DNA from: CAVWSM01 sp963799425
Lineage (GTDB): Bacteria; Actinomycetota; Actinomycetes; Jiangellales; Jiangellaceae
Assembly: GCA_963799425.1 (NCBI GenBank)
Contig: CAWCXA010000012.1
Span: 310,001 to 374,000 of the forward strand
Direction: 5' to 3'
Length of the DNA stretch: 64,000 nucleotides
The translations under genes and the position numbers were made by a program. The notes below the pieces were generated by a model that worked only from the letters and a program-made list of their open reading frames with translations, was not told the origin of the DNA and made no database searches. Below, in pieces: positions 25,723 to 34,210 of the stretch (positions within the stretch are counted from its first letter, which is position 1; each line of letters opens with the position of its first letter).

Positions 25723-26302
25723 CTGACGCGTCCCCCCGGAAGGTGTCCGCCGCGGCCTGGATCTGGGCCACGTAGTCCCGCCACCAGGCCTCGTCGCCGA
25801 TCTCGTCATGATCGCGGCCACCGCGCCCGTCGACGAGCTCCCGAACGATGTCGGCGTGGCCCGCGTGCTGCGCCGTTTCCGCGACCATACGAACGAGCAA
25901 CACACTCAAGGTCGTGTGCCGACGCTCCTCCGGCCAGTGCGCGACCGTTCCCGGGGCATCCAGGTCGAGCTCCGCGATCGTTTGATCGGCGTGCGCGCAA
26001 GCGCGCTTGTAGAGCCCGATCAAGTAGTCGCTCGACTCGTCCGCTCGCGCCCACATGTCCGCGCTGTCCCAGATCGAGTCGTCCTCGATCCACGACATCT
26101 TCTCGGGTGCCGGCCGGTTGAACGACTCGCCGAGATAGCTGTACTCCACTCCGGCCAGGTGCTTGACGAGGCCCAGCAGGTTGGTCCCGCTCGGGGTCAG
26201 CGGCCGTCGAAGGTCGTACTCGCTCAGCCCCTCCAACCTCGACAGGAGACCCGCCCGGCCGGCCTGCAGCTTGCGATGGAGCTCTTCTTTCAGATCGGTC
26301 AT
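25715..26302 (-). CDS. DinB family protein (DUF664)
   Basis: A 195-residue four-helix-bundle protein of the DinB/YfiT superfamily, DUF664 branch, members of which are metal-dependent and often use mycothiol. Signature elements are LTPSGTNLLGLVKHLAGVEYSYLGE (first His ligand) and the C-terminal RMVAETAQHAGHADIVRE (last two His ligands). ATG 26302 matches the family start. Its stop TAA lies in the repeat element, so the last residues (ASAG) are specified by repeat DNA. It is divergent from the acyl-CoA dehydrogenase with only 11 bases between start codons. Confidence 0.9.
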   Translation of the reverse strand: MTDLKEELHRKLQAGRAGLLSRLEGLSEYDLRRPLTPSGTNLLGLVKHLAGVEYSYLGESFNRPAPEKMSWIEDDSIWDSADMWARADESSDYLIGLYKRACAHADQTIAELDLDAPGTVAHWPEERRHTTLSVLLVRMVAETAQHAGHADIVRELVDGRGGRDHDEIGDEAWWRDYVAQIQAAADTFRGDASAG

Positions 26303-26313
26303 GCCCTCACCGT

Positions 26314-27519
26314 ATGTTGGGCCCTGTGACAGAACCGACCGGCCGGGGGCGACGACCTGTGCCCGCGCTCGAGCTCTTCGGCATCGACGGGTTGCTGACC
26401 GCCGAGGAGCGTGCCATCCAGGCGGCGGTGCGCACCTTCGGCGACGAGCAGCTGCGGCCGCATGTCGCCGGTTGGTTCGAGTCCGGCCAACTGCCCGCCC
26501 GCGAGGTGGCCAAGGCGCTCGGCGGCCTCGGGGTGCTCGGCATGCACCTGGAGGGCTACGGCTGTGCAGGCACCAACGCCACGTCGTACGGCCTCGCCTG
26601 CCTCGAGCTGGAGGCAGTCGACTCGGGCCTCCGGAGCCTGGTGTCAGTGCAGGGATCGCTTGCGATGTATGCGATCTGGGCCTACGGCACCGAGGAGCAC
26701 AAGCAGCATTGGCTGCCGCGCATGGCTGCGGGCGATGCGATCGGCTGCTTCGGACTCACCGAGCCGGACTTCGGCTCCAACCCGTCCGGGATGCGCAGCC
26801 GGGCCAAGCGCGACGGGAGTGACTGGGTGCTCAACGGCACCAAGATGTGGATCACCAACGGCTCCATCGCGGACGTCGCCATCGTTTGGGCGCAGACCGA
26901 CGACGGCATCCGCGGTTTCGTGGTGCCGACCGACACCACCGGGTTTGCCGCGCCGGAGCTCAAGCGCAAGCTCTCGCTCCGCGCCAGCGTCACGAGCGAG
27001 ATCGTCCTCGACAACGTACGGCTGCCGGCCGACGCCGTGCTGCCTGGGGCGCGAGGATTGTCAGGGCCGCTCGGCTGCTTGGACGAGGCGCGGTTCGGCA
27101 TCGTCTTCGGCGCGCTCGGCGCGGCTCGCGACTGCCTCGAGATCGCGACGTCGTACGCGTTGGACCGCGAGGTGTTCGACAAGCCGCTGGCCGCACACCA
27201 GCTGACCCAGGCCAAGCTCACCGACATGGCACTCGAGCTCGGCAAGGGCATGCTGCTGGCGCTGCATCTCGGCCGGCTCAAGGACGACCACGCCCTAGCG
27301 TCGGCCCAAGTCAGCCTCGGCAAGCTCAACAACGTTCGGGCAGCGCTCGACATCGCACGGCAGGCACGCACGATCCTCGGTGCCAACGGCATCAGCCTCG
27401 ACTACCCCGTCATGCGGCACGCCAACAACCTCGAGTCGGTGCTTACATACGAGGGTACGAGCGAGGTCCATGCCCTCGTCATCGGGCGAGAGCTCACCGG
27501 GATCGCGGCCTTCACGTGA
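26314..27519 (+). CDS. Acyl-CoA dehydrogenase, glutaryl-CoA dehydrogenase-like
   Basis: A 401-residue FAD enzyme that oxidises an acyl-CoA, most likely glutaryl-CoA. Motifs are CFGLTEPDFGSNPSGMR and WITNGSIADVAIVWAQ (FAD binding), and the catalytic Glu in LTYEGTSEVHALVIGRE, in the position used by GcdH. The N-terminal QLPAREVAKALGGLGVLGM is also GcdH-like. ATG 26314 or GTG 26326 could be the start; neither has a ribosome site and the mRNA may be leaderless. It overlaps the helicase gene by GTGA. No other lysine-degradation genes are nearby. Confidence 0.85.
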   Translation: MLGPVTEPTGRGRRPVPALELFGIDGLLTAEERAIQAAVRTFGDEQLRPHVAGWFESGQLPAREVAKALGGLGVLGMHLEGYGCAGTNATSYGLACLELEAVDSGLRSLVSVQGSLAMYAIWAYGTEEHKQHWLPRMAAGDAIGCFGLTEPDFGSNPSGMRSRAKRDGSDWVLNGTKMWITNGSIADVAIVWAQTDDGIRGFVVPTDTTGFAAPELKRKLSLRASVTSEIVLDNVRLPADAVLPGARGLSGPLGCLDEARFGIVFGALGAARDCLEIATSYALDREVFDKPLAAHQLTQAKLTDMALELGKGMLLALHLGRLKDDHALASAQVSLGKLNNVRAALDIARQARTILGANGISLDYPVMRHANNLESVLTYEGTSEVHALVIGRELTGIAAFT

Positions 27520-30047
27520 CCGTCTCATCTGACACTGCGCGCAACCTCGCGGAGCGTGCTCCCGAAACTCCTGACCCGGACGCGCTGTTCGTCACGTTCG
27601 AGGAGTGGGTGGCCGAGCGTGGCATCGAGCTCTATGCGACGCAGCAGGAAGCGTTGATCGAGCTCGTCTCCGGCGCCAATGTCGTCCTGAGCACACCCAC
27701 CGGATCCGGCAAGAGCCTGGTCGCCGCGGGTGCGCAGTTCTTCGCGTACGCGCAGGGCCGGCGCAGCTTCTACACCGCACCCATCAAGGCACTCGTGTCG
27801 GAGAAGTTCTTCGACCTCTGCGACACCTTCGGTGCCGACAAGGTCGGCATGCTGACCGGCGACGCGAGCGTCAACCCGGGCGCCCCGATCATCTGCTGCA
27901 CGGCCGAGATCCTTGCCAACATCGCGCTCCGCGAGGGGACCGACGCCGACATCGGGCTCGTCGTGATGGACGAGTTCCACTTCTATTCCGAGCCCGACCG
28001 TGGCTGGGCGTGGCAGGTGCCGATCGTCGAGCTACCGCAAGCCCAGTTCCTGCTCATGTCAGCCACCTTGGGTGACACCGCTTTCTTCGAGCAGGATCTG
28101 ACGAAACGTACAGGTCGAGCCACTGCCACGGTCTCGAGCGCCGAGCGGCCCGTACCGCTGCACTTCTCGTTCGCAGTCACTCCACTGCACGAGACGCTCG
28201 AGGAGCTGCTGAGCACGCACCAGGCGCCCATCTATGTCGTGCACTTCACGCAGGCGGCTGCGGTCGAGCGTGCCCAGGCACTGATGAGCATCAACGTGTG
28301 CAGCCGCGAAGAGAAGGTCGCCATCGCCGAGCTGATCGGTGGCTTCCGGTTCGGGCCCGGGTTCGGCAAGACGTTGTCACGGTTGGTCAGGCACGGCATC
28401 GGCGTGCACCACGCAGGGATGCTGCCGCGCTATCGACGGCTCGTCGAGCGGCTCACGCAGGCCGGGCTGCTCAAGGTGATCTGCGGCACTGACACGCTGG
28501 GGGTCGGCATCAACGTGCCGATCCGCACGGTGGTGCTCACCGGGCTGACGAAGTACGACGGGCGCCGAACCCGGCACCTCAAGGCCCGCGAGTTCCACCA
28601 GATCGCCGGGCGGGCCGGTCGGGCCGGCTTCGACACGATGGGCACAGTCGTCGTGCAGGCGGCCGAGCACGACGTCGAGAACGAGAAGGCGCTCGCCAAG
28701 GCCGGCGACGACCCCAAGAAGCGGCGCAAGGTCGTACGCAAGAAGCCACCGGAGGGTTTGCTCTCCTGGGGGCGCGGCACGTTCGACAAGCTTGTGGAGG
28801 CATCTCCAGAGCCGCTCAGCTCGCGGTTCGAGGTCAGCCACGCAATGGTGCTCAATCTCGTGCAGCGGCCGGGCGACGCGTTCGGCCACGCTCGGCACCT
28901 GCTGACCGGCAGCCACGAGTCGTCCGCTGCACAGCGCCGGCACATCCGGCGAGCAATCGCGATCTACCGTGCGCTGCTTGCCGCGGAGGTCATCGAACGG
29001 CTCCCGTCGCCCGACGAGCAGGGTCGCACCGTGCGGCTGCGCATGGACCTGCAACGCGACTTCGCACTCAACCAGCCGCTGTCACCGTTTGCCTATGCCG
29101 CGTTCGACCTGCTCGACCGCGAGTCCCCGACGTACGCACTGGACGTGTTGTCAGTCATCGAGGCGACACTGGACGACCCGCGGCAGGTCCTGATGGCACA
29201 GGAGTCCCGGGCCCGCGGTGAAGCCGTCGCCTCGATGAAGGCCGAAGGGATGGAGTACGAGGAGCGCATGGACGCGCTCGAGGACGTGACCTACCCGCGG
29301 CCGCTGGAAGAGCTGCTGTTCGCGGCGTACGACGCCTACCGACGCGGGCACCCGTGGGTCGAGGACCACCAACTATCGCCGAAGTCCGTCGCTCGCGACA
29401 TGTTCGAACGGGCCATGAACTTCCCCGAGTACGTCGGCTTATACGGGCTCGGCCGGTCCGAGGGGCTGGTGCTGCGCTACCTCGCCGACGCCTACCGTGC
29501 CATGCGCCAGACCGTCCCGGAGAACGCGCGCACAGAGGAGGTCACGGACCTCGTGGAGTGGCTCGGCGAGCTCGTGCGCCAGGTCGACTCAAGCCTGCTT
29601 GACGAGTGGGAGAAGCTGCGCAATCCCGACCCGGTCGCGGCCGCGGACGCGCTGCCCGACGAAGCGCCGCCGCGGGTGACGGCCAACGTGCGGGCCTTCC
29701 GCGTACAAGTGCGCAATGCGATGTTCCGGCGGGTGGAGCTTGCCGCGCGGCGGGCCTACACGGAGCTGGCCACCCTCGATGAAGGGCTAACCGCTGACGA
29801 GTGGCGCGACTCGCTCGCCCCGTACTTCGAGGAATATCCCGAGATCGACACCGGGTCGGATGCTCGCGGTCCTCAGCTGTTCATGGTTGACGAGGGCGAA
29901 GGTTTGTGGCGGGTGCGGCAGGTGCTGCACGACCCGGACGACAACCACGACTGGGCGATCACCGCGGAGGTCGACCTGGTCGCCTCCGACGACGAAGGAC
30001 ATGCGGTCGTACGAGTCGTCGGCGTGAGCAACCACCTCGGTCCGTGA
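27516..30047 (+). CDS. Ski2-like DEAD/DEAH-box helicase (DUF3516 type)
   Basis: An 843-residue superfamily-2 helicase expected to unwind RNA or structured nucleic acid with ATP. Domain order: helicase core at about residues 35-420 with Walker A STPTGSGKS, motif II VMDEFHFY, motif III LMSATLG and motif VI HQIAGRAGRAGF; the DUF3516 C-terminal region follows to the end. A basic loop (GDDPKKRRKVVRKK) follows the core. GTG 27516 overlaps the preceding stop. The longer in-frame reading upstream is shadow sequence in the dehydrogenase gene. Confidence 0.92.
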   Translation: MTVSSDTARNLAERAPETPDPDALFVTFEEWVAERGIELYATQQEALIELVSGANVVLSTPTGSGKSLVAAGAQFFAYAQGRRSFYTAPIKALVSEKFFDLCDTFGADKVGMLTGDASVNPGAPIICCTAEILANIALREGTDADIGLVVMDEFHFYSEPDRGWAWQVPIVELPQAQFLLMSATLGDTAFFEQDLTKRTGRATATVSSAERPVPLHFSFAVTPLHETLEELLSTHQAPIYVVHFTQAAAVERAQALMSINVCSREEKVAIAELIGGFRFGPGFGKTLSRLVRHGIGVHHAGMLPRYRRLVERLTQAGLLKVICGTDTLGVGINVPIRTVVLTGLTKYDGRRTRHLKAREFHQIAGRAGRAGFDTMGTVVVQAAEHDVENEKALAKAGDDPKKRRKVVRKKPPEGLLSWGRGTFDKLVEASPEPLSSRFEVSHAMVLNLVQRPGDAFGHARHLLTGSHESSAAQRRHIRRAIAIYRALLAAEVIERLPSPDEQGRTVRLRMDLQRDFALNQPLSPFAYAAFDLLDRESPTYALDVLSVIEATLDDPRQVLMAQESRARGEAVASMKAEGMEYEERMDALEDVTYPRPLEELLFAAYDAYRRGHPWVEDHQLSPKSVARDMFERAMNFPEYVGLYGLGRSEGLVLRYLADAYRAMRQTVPENARTEEVTDLVEWLGELVRQVDSSLLDEWEKLRNPDPVAAADALPDEAPPRVTANVRAFRVQVRNAMFRRVELAARRAYTELATLDEGLTADEWRDSLAPYFEEYPEIDTGSDARGPQLFMVDEGEGLWRVRQVLHDPDDNHDWAITAEVDLVASDDEGHAVVRVVGVSNHLGP

Positions 30048-30149
30048 TCACGAAGACTTCGCCACCGAAAACGACCCCAAATGCTTCGCGATCAAGAGCC
30101 GGGCAGACCGCGGTCTCCGTCGAGCATTGGCCGATAGGCAACTGAAGTG

Positions 30150-30272
30150 CTAGATCACCGCGGCAATGAGGCCGTACTCGATGGCTGTTGCGGCATTGGC
30201 GCTCGCGGTCCCCACGACAAGCACGAGCAGAGCCACGGGGACGGCGGCCAAGAGTCGGAGAGTCCGTCGCAT
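30150..30272 (-). CDS. 40-aa peptide with Sec-type leader and Flp-pilin-like end
   Basis: The ATG at 30272 follows CGGAGG by six bases, a strong ribosome site. The peptide has a basic start (MRRTLR), a long hydrophobic core, and an ANA signal-peptidase-I-like site. It then ends with ATAIEYGLIAAVI, the sequence that in Flp (type IVb) pilins follows the prepilin cleavage glycine, with Glu at position 5. Here there is no prepilin Gly and the stop comes at the point where pilins continue their helix. It could be a truncated pilin or a secreted peptide. No pilus-assembly genes lie nearby. Confidence 0.6.
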   Translation of the reverse strand: MRRTLRLLAAVPVALLVLVVGTASANAATAIEYGLIAAVI

Positions 30273-30438
30273 GCTGCACCTCCGGAGTGATTGCGATCCG
30301 CATGCTTGTTCGGCGCCGACGGATCCCCGGATTGTCCCTGCCTCGCCGACCATGTCGTTGTGCACTGCCGGCCATGCGGTTGTCGCCCGATCCAGCCTGA
30401 AAATCGGCGCTAGGCGCATGTTCGGCGAGCGGGTCCGG

Positions 30439-32703
30439 TCACCAGGTGTCGGTGATGTCCTCCGGCCGGATGGGCACGCGAGTGAGCGGGCGGCCGGTGG
30501 CGGCACGCACCGCGGCTACGATTGCCGGGGTTGACGAGATCGTGGGCGGCTCACCGACGCCGCGAAGACCGTACGGGGCATGGGGATCCGCGAGCTCCAG
30601 CACCTCGACCTGCATCGGCGGCATGTCGAGGATGGTCGGGATCAGGTAGTCGGTGAACGACGGGTTGCGCACGACCCCGCCTGCCACCTGGATCTCCTCC
30701 ATGAGTGCCAGGCCGAGCCCCTGCGCCGACCCACCATGGATCTGACCCACGACGGCGTCAGGGTTCATCGCCTTGCCAACGTCCTGCACCGTCGCCAGCT
30801 CGACCACCCTGACAAGCCCCAGCTCGACATCGACGTCGACGACGGCACGGTGCGCCGCGATGGCGTACTGCACGTGCGCGTTGCCCTGACCATCGGCATC
30901 CAGCGGCTGAGTGGGGCGATGTCGCCACTCCACCGTCTCGTCGATGGGCTCATCACCCAGCAGCCTGACGAGGTCGCCGGACTCGCCGAGGCCCCGCTCC
31001 GCGAGCTGCTTCAACACCGCGTCGCAAGCAGCCTTGACCGCCCCGCCAGTGACGTAGCTCTGTCGCGACGCCGACGTCGATCCGGCGCCGCCTATCTGCG
31101 TGTCGGCGGGCAGGATCGTGACTCGCTGCACTCCCAGCTCAGTGCGCACGATCTGCGCGAGCAATGTGACCAGGCCCTGGCCCACCTCCGCTGCCGCCGA
31201 ATAGACACTGGCGACCGGCTCGCCACCGATGACCTCGAGTCGCACCCGAACCGTCGAGAAATCGTCGAAACCCGCTGAGAAGCCGACGTTCTTGATGCCG
31301 ACGCCGTAGCCGACCCCGCGCACCACCCCCTCACCGTGCGTGGTGTTGGACACGCCACCCGGCAACGTCCGCAGGTCGAACTCGTCGTCGCGTCGTGGCG
31401 GCGGCATGGGCATGGCGGCGAGCCGCTGCAGCATCTCGGCCACCGGCGCGGCGGAGTCGATGATCTGACCGGTCGGCATGGAATCGCCCTCGCTGATGGC
31501 GTTGACGATGCGTACGGCCACCGGGTCAAGCCCCACAGCCTCCGCGAGCTTGTCCATCTGTGACTCGTATGCGAACGCCGCCTGCACTGCCCCGAATCCG
31601 CGCATTGCACCGCACGGCGGGTTGTTGGTGTAGACGCCGAAGCACTCCATGTGCGCGTTGGGCACGTTGTACGGCCCGACACCAAGGGTCGCGGCGTTGG
31701 TGACGACGGCCTGAGTCGATGATGCGTAGGCACCGCCGTCGAGCACGGTGCGCGCCTTGACATAGACGAGCCGACCGTCACGCGTCGCGCCGTGCTCATA
31801 GGTGAGCCGCGCCGGGTGCCGGTGCACGTGTCCGAAGAACGACTCCTCGCGCGAGTAGACCATCTTGACCGGCTTGCCCGTGTGCAGCGCCAGCATGGAC
31901 GAGTGGATCTGCATCGACAGGTCCTCGCGTGCGCCGAACGCGCCACCCACACCCGCCAAGGTGATCCGCACAAGCGCTTCGGGCAGCCCGAGACACGACG
32001 CCACCTGGCTGCGGTCGACGTGCAGCCACTGGGTCGCGACGTAGAGGTCGACGCCACCGTCCAGTGCCGGGACCGCGAGACCGGACTCTGGTCCGAGGAA
32101 CGCCTGGTCCTGCATGCCTACCTCGTAGGTCCCGGTGACCACGACCTCGACCGCGGAAGGCGAGACCTGTGATTGGTCGCCATGCCGGATGACGACGTGG
32201 CGTACGACGTTGCCGCTGCCGGGATGATCGGCAAGCACGAGTGGAGCATCTGGTCGGAGTGCTGCCTCGGGGTCGACGATCGGCTCGAGCACGTCGAAGT
32301 CGATCGCGATCGCCGCTGCGGCCCGCCGCGCCATCTCCGGATGGTCGGCGGCAACGATAGCTATCGGCTCGCCGTGGAACCGTACGTCGCTGCCGGCGAG
32401 GACCGGCTGGTCGGCGTGCTCGAGACCGTAGAGCTTGTGGCCGGGTACGTCCTCGTGCGTGAGCACCGCGTGCACACCTGGCAGCGCCAACGCCGGGCCG
32501 ATGTCGATGTCACGGATGCGGGCCCGCGGGTGCGGGCTTCGCAGCGTGGCGCCCCACAGCATGCCGTCCATCCACAGGTCGCTGGAGTAGGCGAACTCGC
32601 CCTTGACCTTGAGCGTGCCGTCTGGTCGCAGCACGCTTTCGCCCACGCCTCCGCTGACCGGGGTGGTCAGCGGTTGCCGCGACCGAGCGGGCGCAGTGGT
32701 CAT
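30439..32703 (-). CDS. pucD: Xanthine dehydrogenase, molybdopterin-binding subunit
   Basis: A 754-residue large subunit of a xanthine-oxidase-family hydroxylase that oxidises hypoxanthine and xanthine to urate. Visible parts are the N-terminal hammerhead (KGEFAYSSDLWMDGMLWG), the Moco segments GGAFGAREDLSMQ, GAMRGFGAVQAAFAYE and AEVGQGLVTLLAQ, and the catalytic Glu in LRGVGEPP near the C-terminus. The ATG at 32703 overlaps the 2Fe-2S gene's stop. Local pucR and the urate operon support xanthine as substrate over CO or an aldehyde. Confidence 0.92.
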   Translation of the reverse strand: MTTAPARSRQPLTTPVSGGVGESVLRPDGTLKVKGEFAYSSDLWMDGMLWGATLRSPHPRARIRDIDIGPALALPGVHAVLTHEDVPGHKLYGLEHADQPVLAGSDVRFHGEPIAIVAADHPEMARRAAAAIAIDFDVLEPIVDPEAALRPDAPLVLADHPGSGNVVRHVVIRHGDQSQVSPSAVEVVVTGTYEVGMQDQAFLGPESGLAVPALDGGVDLYVATQWLHVDRSQVASCLGLPEALVRITLAGVGGAFGAREDLSMQIHSSMLALHTGKPVKMVYSREESFFGHVHRHPARLTYEHGATRDGRLVYVKARTVLDGGAYASSTQAVVTNAATLGVGPYNVPNAHMECFGVYTNNPPCGAMRGFGAVQAAFAYESQMDKLAEAVGLDPVAVRIVNAISEGDSMPTGQIIDSAAPVAEMLQRLAAMPMPPPRRDDEFDLRTLPGGVSNTTHGEGVVRGVGYGVGIKNVGFSAGFDDFSTVRVRLEVIGGEPVASVYSAAAEVGQGLVTLLAQIVRTELGVQRVTILPADTQIGGAGSTSASRQSYVTGGAVKAACDAVLKQLAERGLGESGDLVRLLGDEPIDETVEWRHRPTQPLDADGQGNAHVQYAIAAHRAVVDVDVELGLVRVVELATVQDVGKAMNPDAVVGQIHGGSAQGLGLALMEEIQVAGGVVRNPSFTDYLIPTILDMPPMQVEVLELADPHAPYGLRGVGEPPTISSTPAIVAAVRAATGRPLTRVPIRPEDITDTW

Positions 32704-33176
32704 GCTCGGGCTCCGGCGCGCCGCGTGGCGGCCAACCGCACCGCGTCGAGGATCTTCTCGTAACCCGTGCAACGGCACAGGTTGCCGGCCAACGCCTCCC
32801 GGATCTCGGCATCCGAGGGCTCAGCGACACGCTCGACGAGATCGTGCGCCTGCACGATGAGCCCGGGAGTGCAGAACCCGCACTGCACCGCGCCGGTCTC
32901 GATGAAGCACTGCTGCATCGAGTCGAGCTCATCACCGTCGGCGAGGCCTTCGACCGTGCGGATCTCGCGGCCCTCGGCCTGCCCAGCCGCCACGAGGCAG
33001 GAACACACCGGCAGCCCGTCGAGGTAGACGGTGCACGAGCCGCACTCCCCCTGCTCACAGGCGTTCTTGGTGCCGGGCAAGCCCATCCGGTCGCGAAGCA
33101 CGTACATCAGGCTCTCGCCCGGCCAGACGTCCTCGACCTGGCGTCGATCGCCGTTGACGGTCATGTGCACCAGCAC
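32700..33176 (-). CDS. pucE: Xanthine dehydrogenase, [2Fe-2S] subunit
   Basis: A 158-residue small subunit with two [2Fe-2S] clusters. The plant-ferredoxin-type cluster is CEQGECGSCTVYLDG with a fourth Cys in PVCSC. The helical-domain cluster is QCGFCTPG and NLCRCTGYEKI. It carries electrons from the Moco subunit to the FAD subunit. The start may be GTG 33176, four bases after the FAD-subunit stop, or ATG 33164. The gene order FAD, Fe-S, Moco is usual for three-subunit enzymes. Confidence 0.93.
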   Translation of the reverse strand: MLVHMTVNGDRRQVEDVWPGESLMYVLRDRMGLPGTKNACEQGECGSCTVYLDGLPVCSCLVAAGQAEGREIRTVEGLADGDELDSMQQCFIETGAVQCGFCTPGLIVQAHDLVERVAEPSDAEIREALAGNLCRCTGYEKILDAVRLAATRRAGARA

Positions 33177-33179
33177 GAG

Positions 33180-34049
33180 TCACGCACCTCTCCGGTATGA
33201 GTCCCAGGCCCAGCCGAGTGTGCGCCGCGCCAGCACTGCGAGCGTGTGCAGCCGGTAGCGCGCGGTGCCGCGTACGTCGTCGATCGGCGCGGCCGCGACG
33301 GCGACAAGGTCCCCGAAACGGTGCACCAGGCTTTCCGTCAGGGGCGCACGCGACTCCCACAGGCCGTCAGCGGTAAGTGCCGCAGTCGCGAACTCCTCGG
33401 CCTCAATCGCGCGCCGTGGCGTTGGCGCGGCCGAACCGATCCCCGTACCAACGCGGCCACGATCCGGCAGCAACGCGAGACCGAACGAGGCGACGGCGAT
33501 CACCATGGCGTTGCGCGTGCCGATCTTGGCGAACTCCTGCGGACCCGACGCGGCGGGCATCGTGACCGACCGGATGAGCTCGTCAGGCTCGAGCGCGTTG
33601 CGCTTCACCCCTGTGAAGAAGTCCGCCACTGGGATGCGGCGCAGACCACGAACCGACTCCACCTCGACAACGGCGCCGCAGGCGAGCAGCGCCGGGTGAC
33701 AGTCGCCGGCCGGTGACGCCGCTCCGAGGTTGCCGCCGACCGTGCCGCGGTTGCGGATCTGCGGAGACCCGACGGTGCGTGACGCTACCGCGAGACCGGG
33801 AAGCAGGTCGGGGAGTTCGTCGATCACCCGGGTGTACGTAACACCGGCCCCGACGGTGACCCTCCCACCGTCGGAGCCCCACTCGCGGATCTCGGCGCAC
33901 CGCGTCAGGTCGAGCAGTGCAGTAGGGCGGCTGCGGTCGAAATTGAGCTCGACCATGACGTCCGTGCCGCCGGCGATGGGCACCGCATCGGGCTGCTCGG
34001 CCTTGGCTGCCAGGGCGTCGGACCACGAGGCGGGTTGGTGAAACTCCAC
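33180..34049 (-). CDS. pucC: Xanthine dehydrogenase, FAD-binding subunit
   Basis: A 289-residue medium subunit, CoxM/XdhB-like. FAD-binding motifs are PIAGGTDVMVELNF (about residues 24-37) and RNRGTVGGNLGAASPAGDC (about residues 98-118). It passes electrons from the Fe-S clusters to NAD or another acceptor. It is the first gene of the xdh operon and is divergent from pucR, 160 bases away. Confidence 0.92.
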   Translation of the reverse strand: MEFHQPASWSDALAAKAEQPDAVPIAGGTDVMVELNFDRSRPTALLDLTRCAEIREWGSDGGRVTVGAGVTYTRVIDELPDLLPGLAVASRTVGSPQIRNRGTVGGNLGAASPAGDCHPALLACGAVVEVESVRGLRRIPVADFFTGVKRNALEPDELIRSVTMPAASGPQEFAKIGTRNAMVIAVASFGLALLPDRGRVGTGIGSAAPTPRRAIEAEEFATAALTADGLWESRAPLTESLVHRFGDLVAVAAAPIDDVRGTARYRLHTLAVLARRTLGWAWDSYRRGA

Positions 34050-34210
34050 GAAACGTCACGACCTGGTGTGAGGACACAGACGGCGCGGGGCCGGTCCCCC
34101 CGCCCGGCACCCGCGTTCCCAGAAGTAGACCGCGGACGACCGCGTACAGCCAGGCACAGCACGTACGAAACTACGGGCACATCCGCGTCCGACAGTTGTA
34201 GGTTCATCCA
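34050..34210. promoter_or_regulatory. Divergent xdh/pucR promoter region
   Basis: This 161-base space must hold both promoters. It contains a GC inverted repeat, GCGGGG-N7-CCCCGC, at 34085-34103, which may be a regulator site or a leader hairpin for xdh. No clear PucR box can be claimed by eye. Confidence 0.4.
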
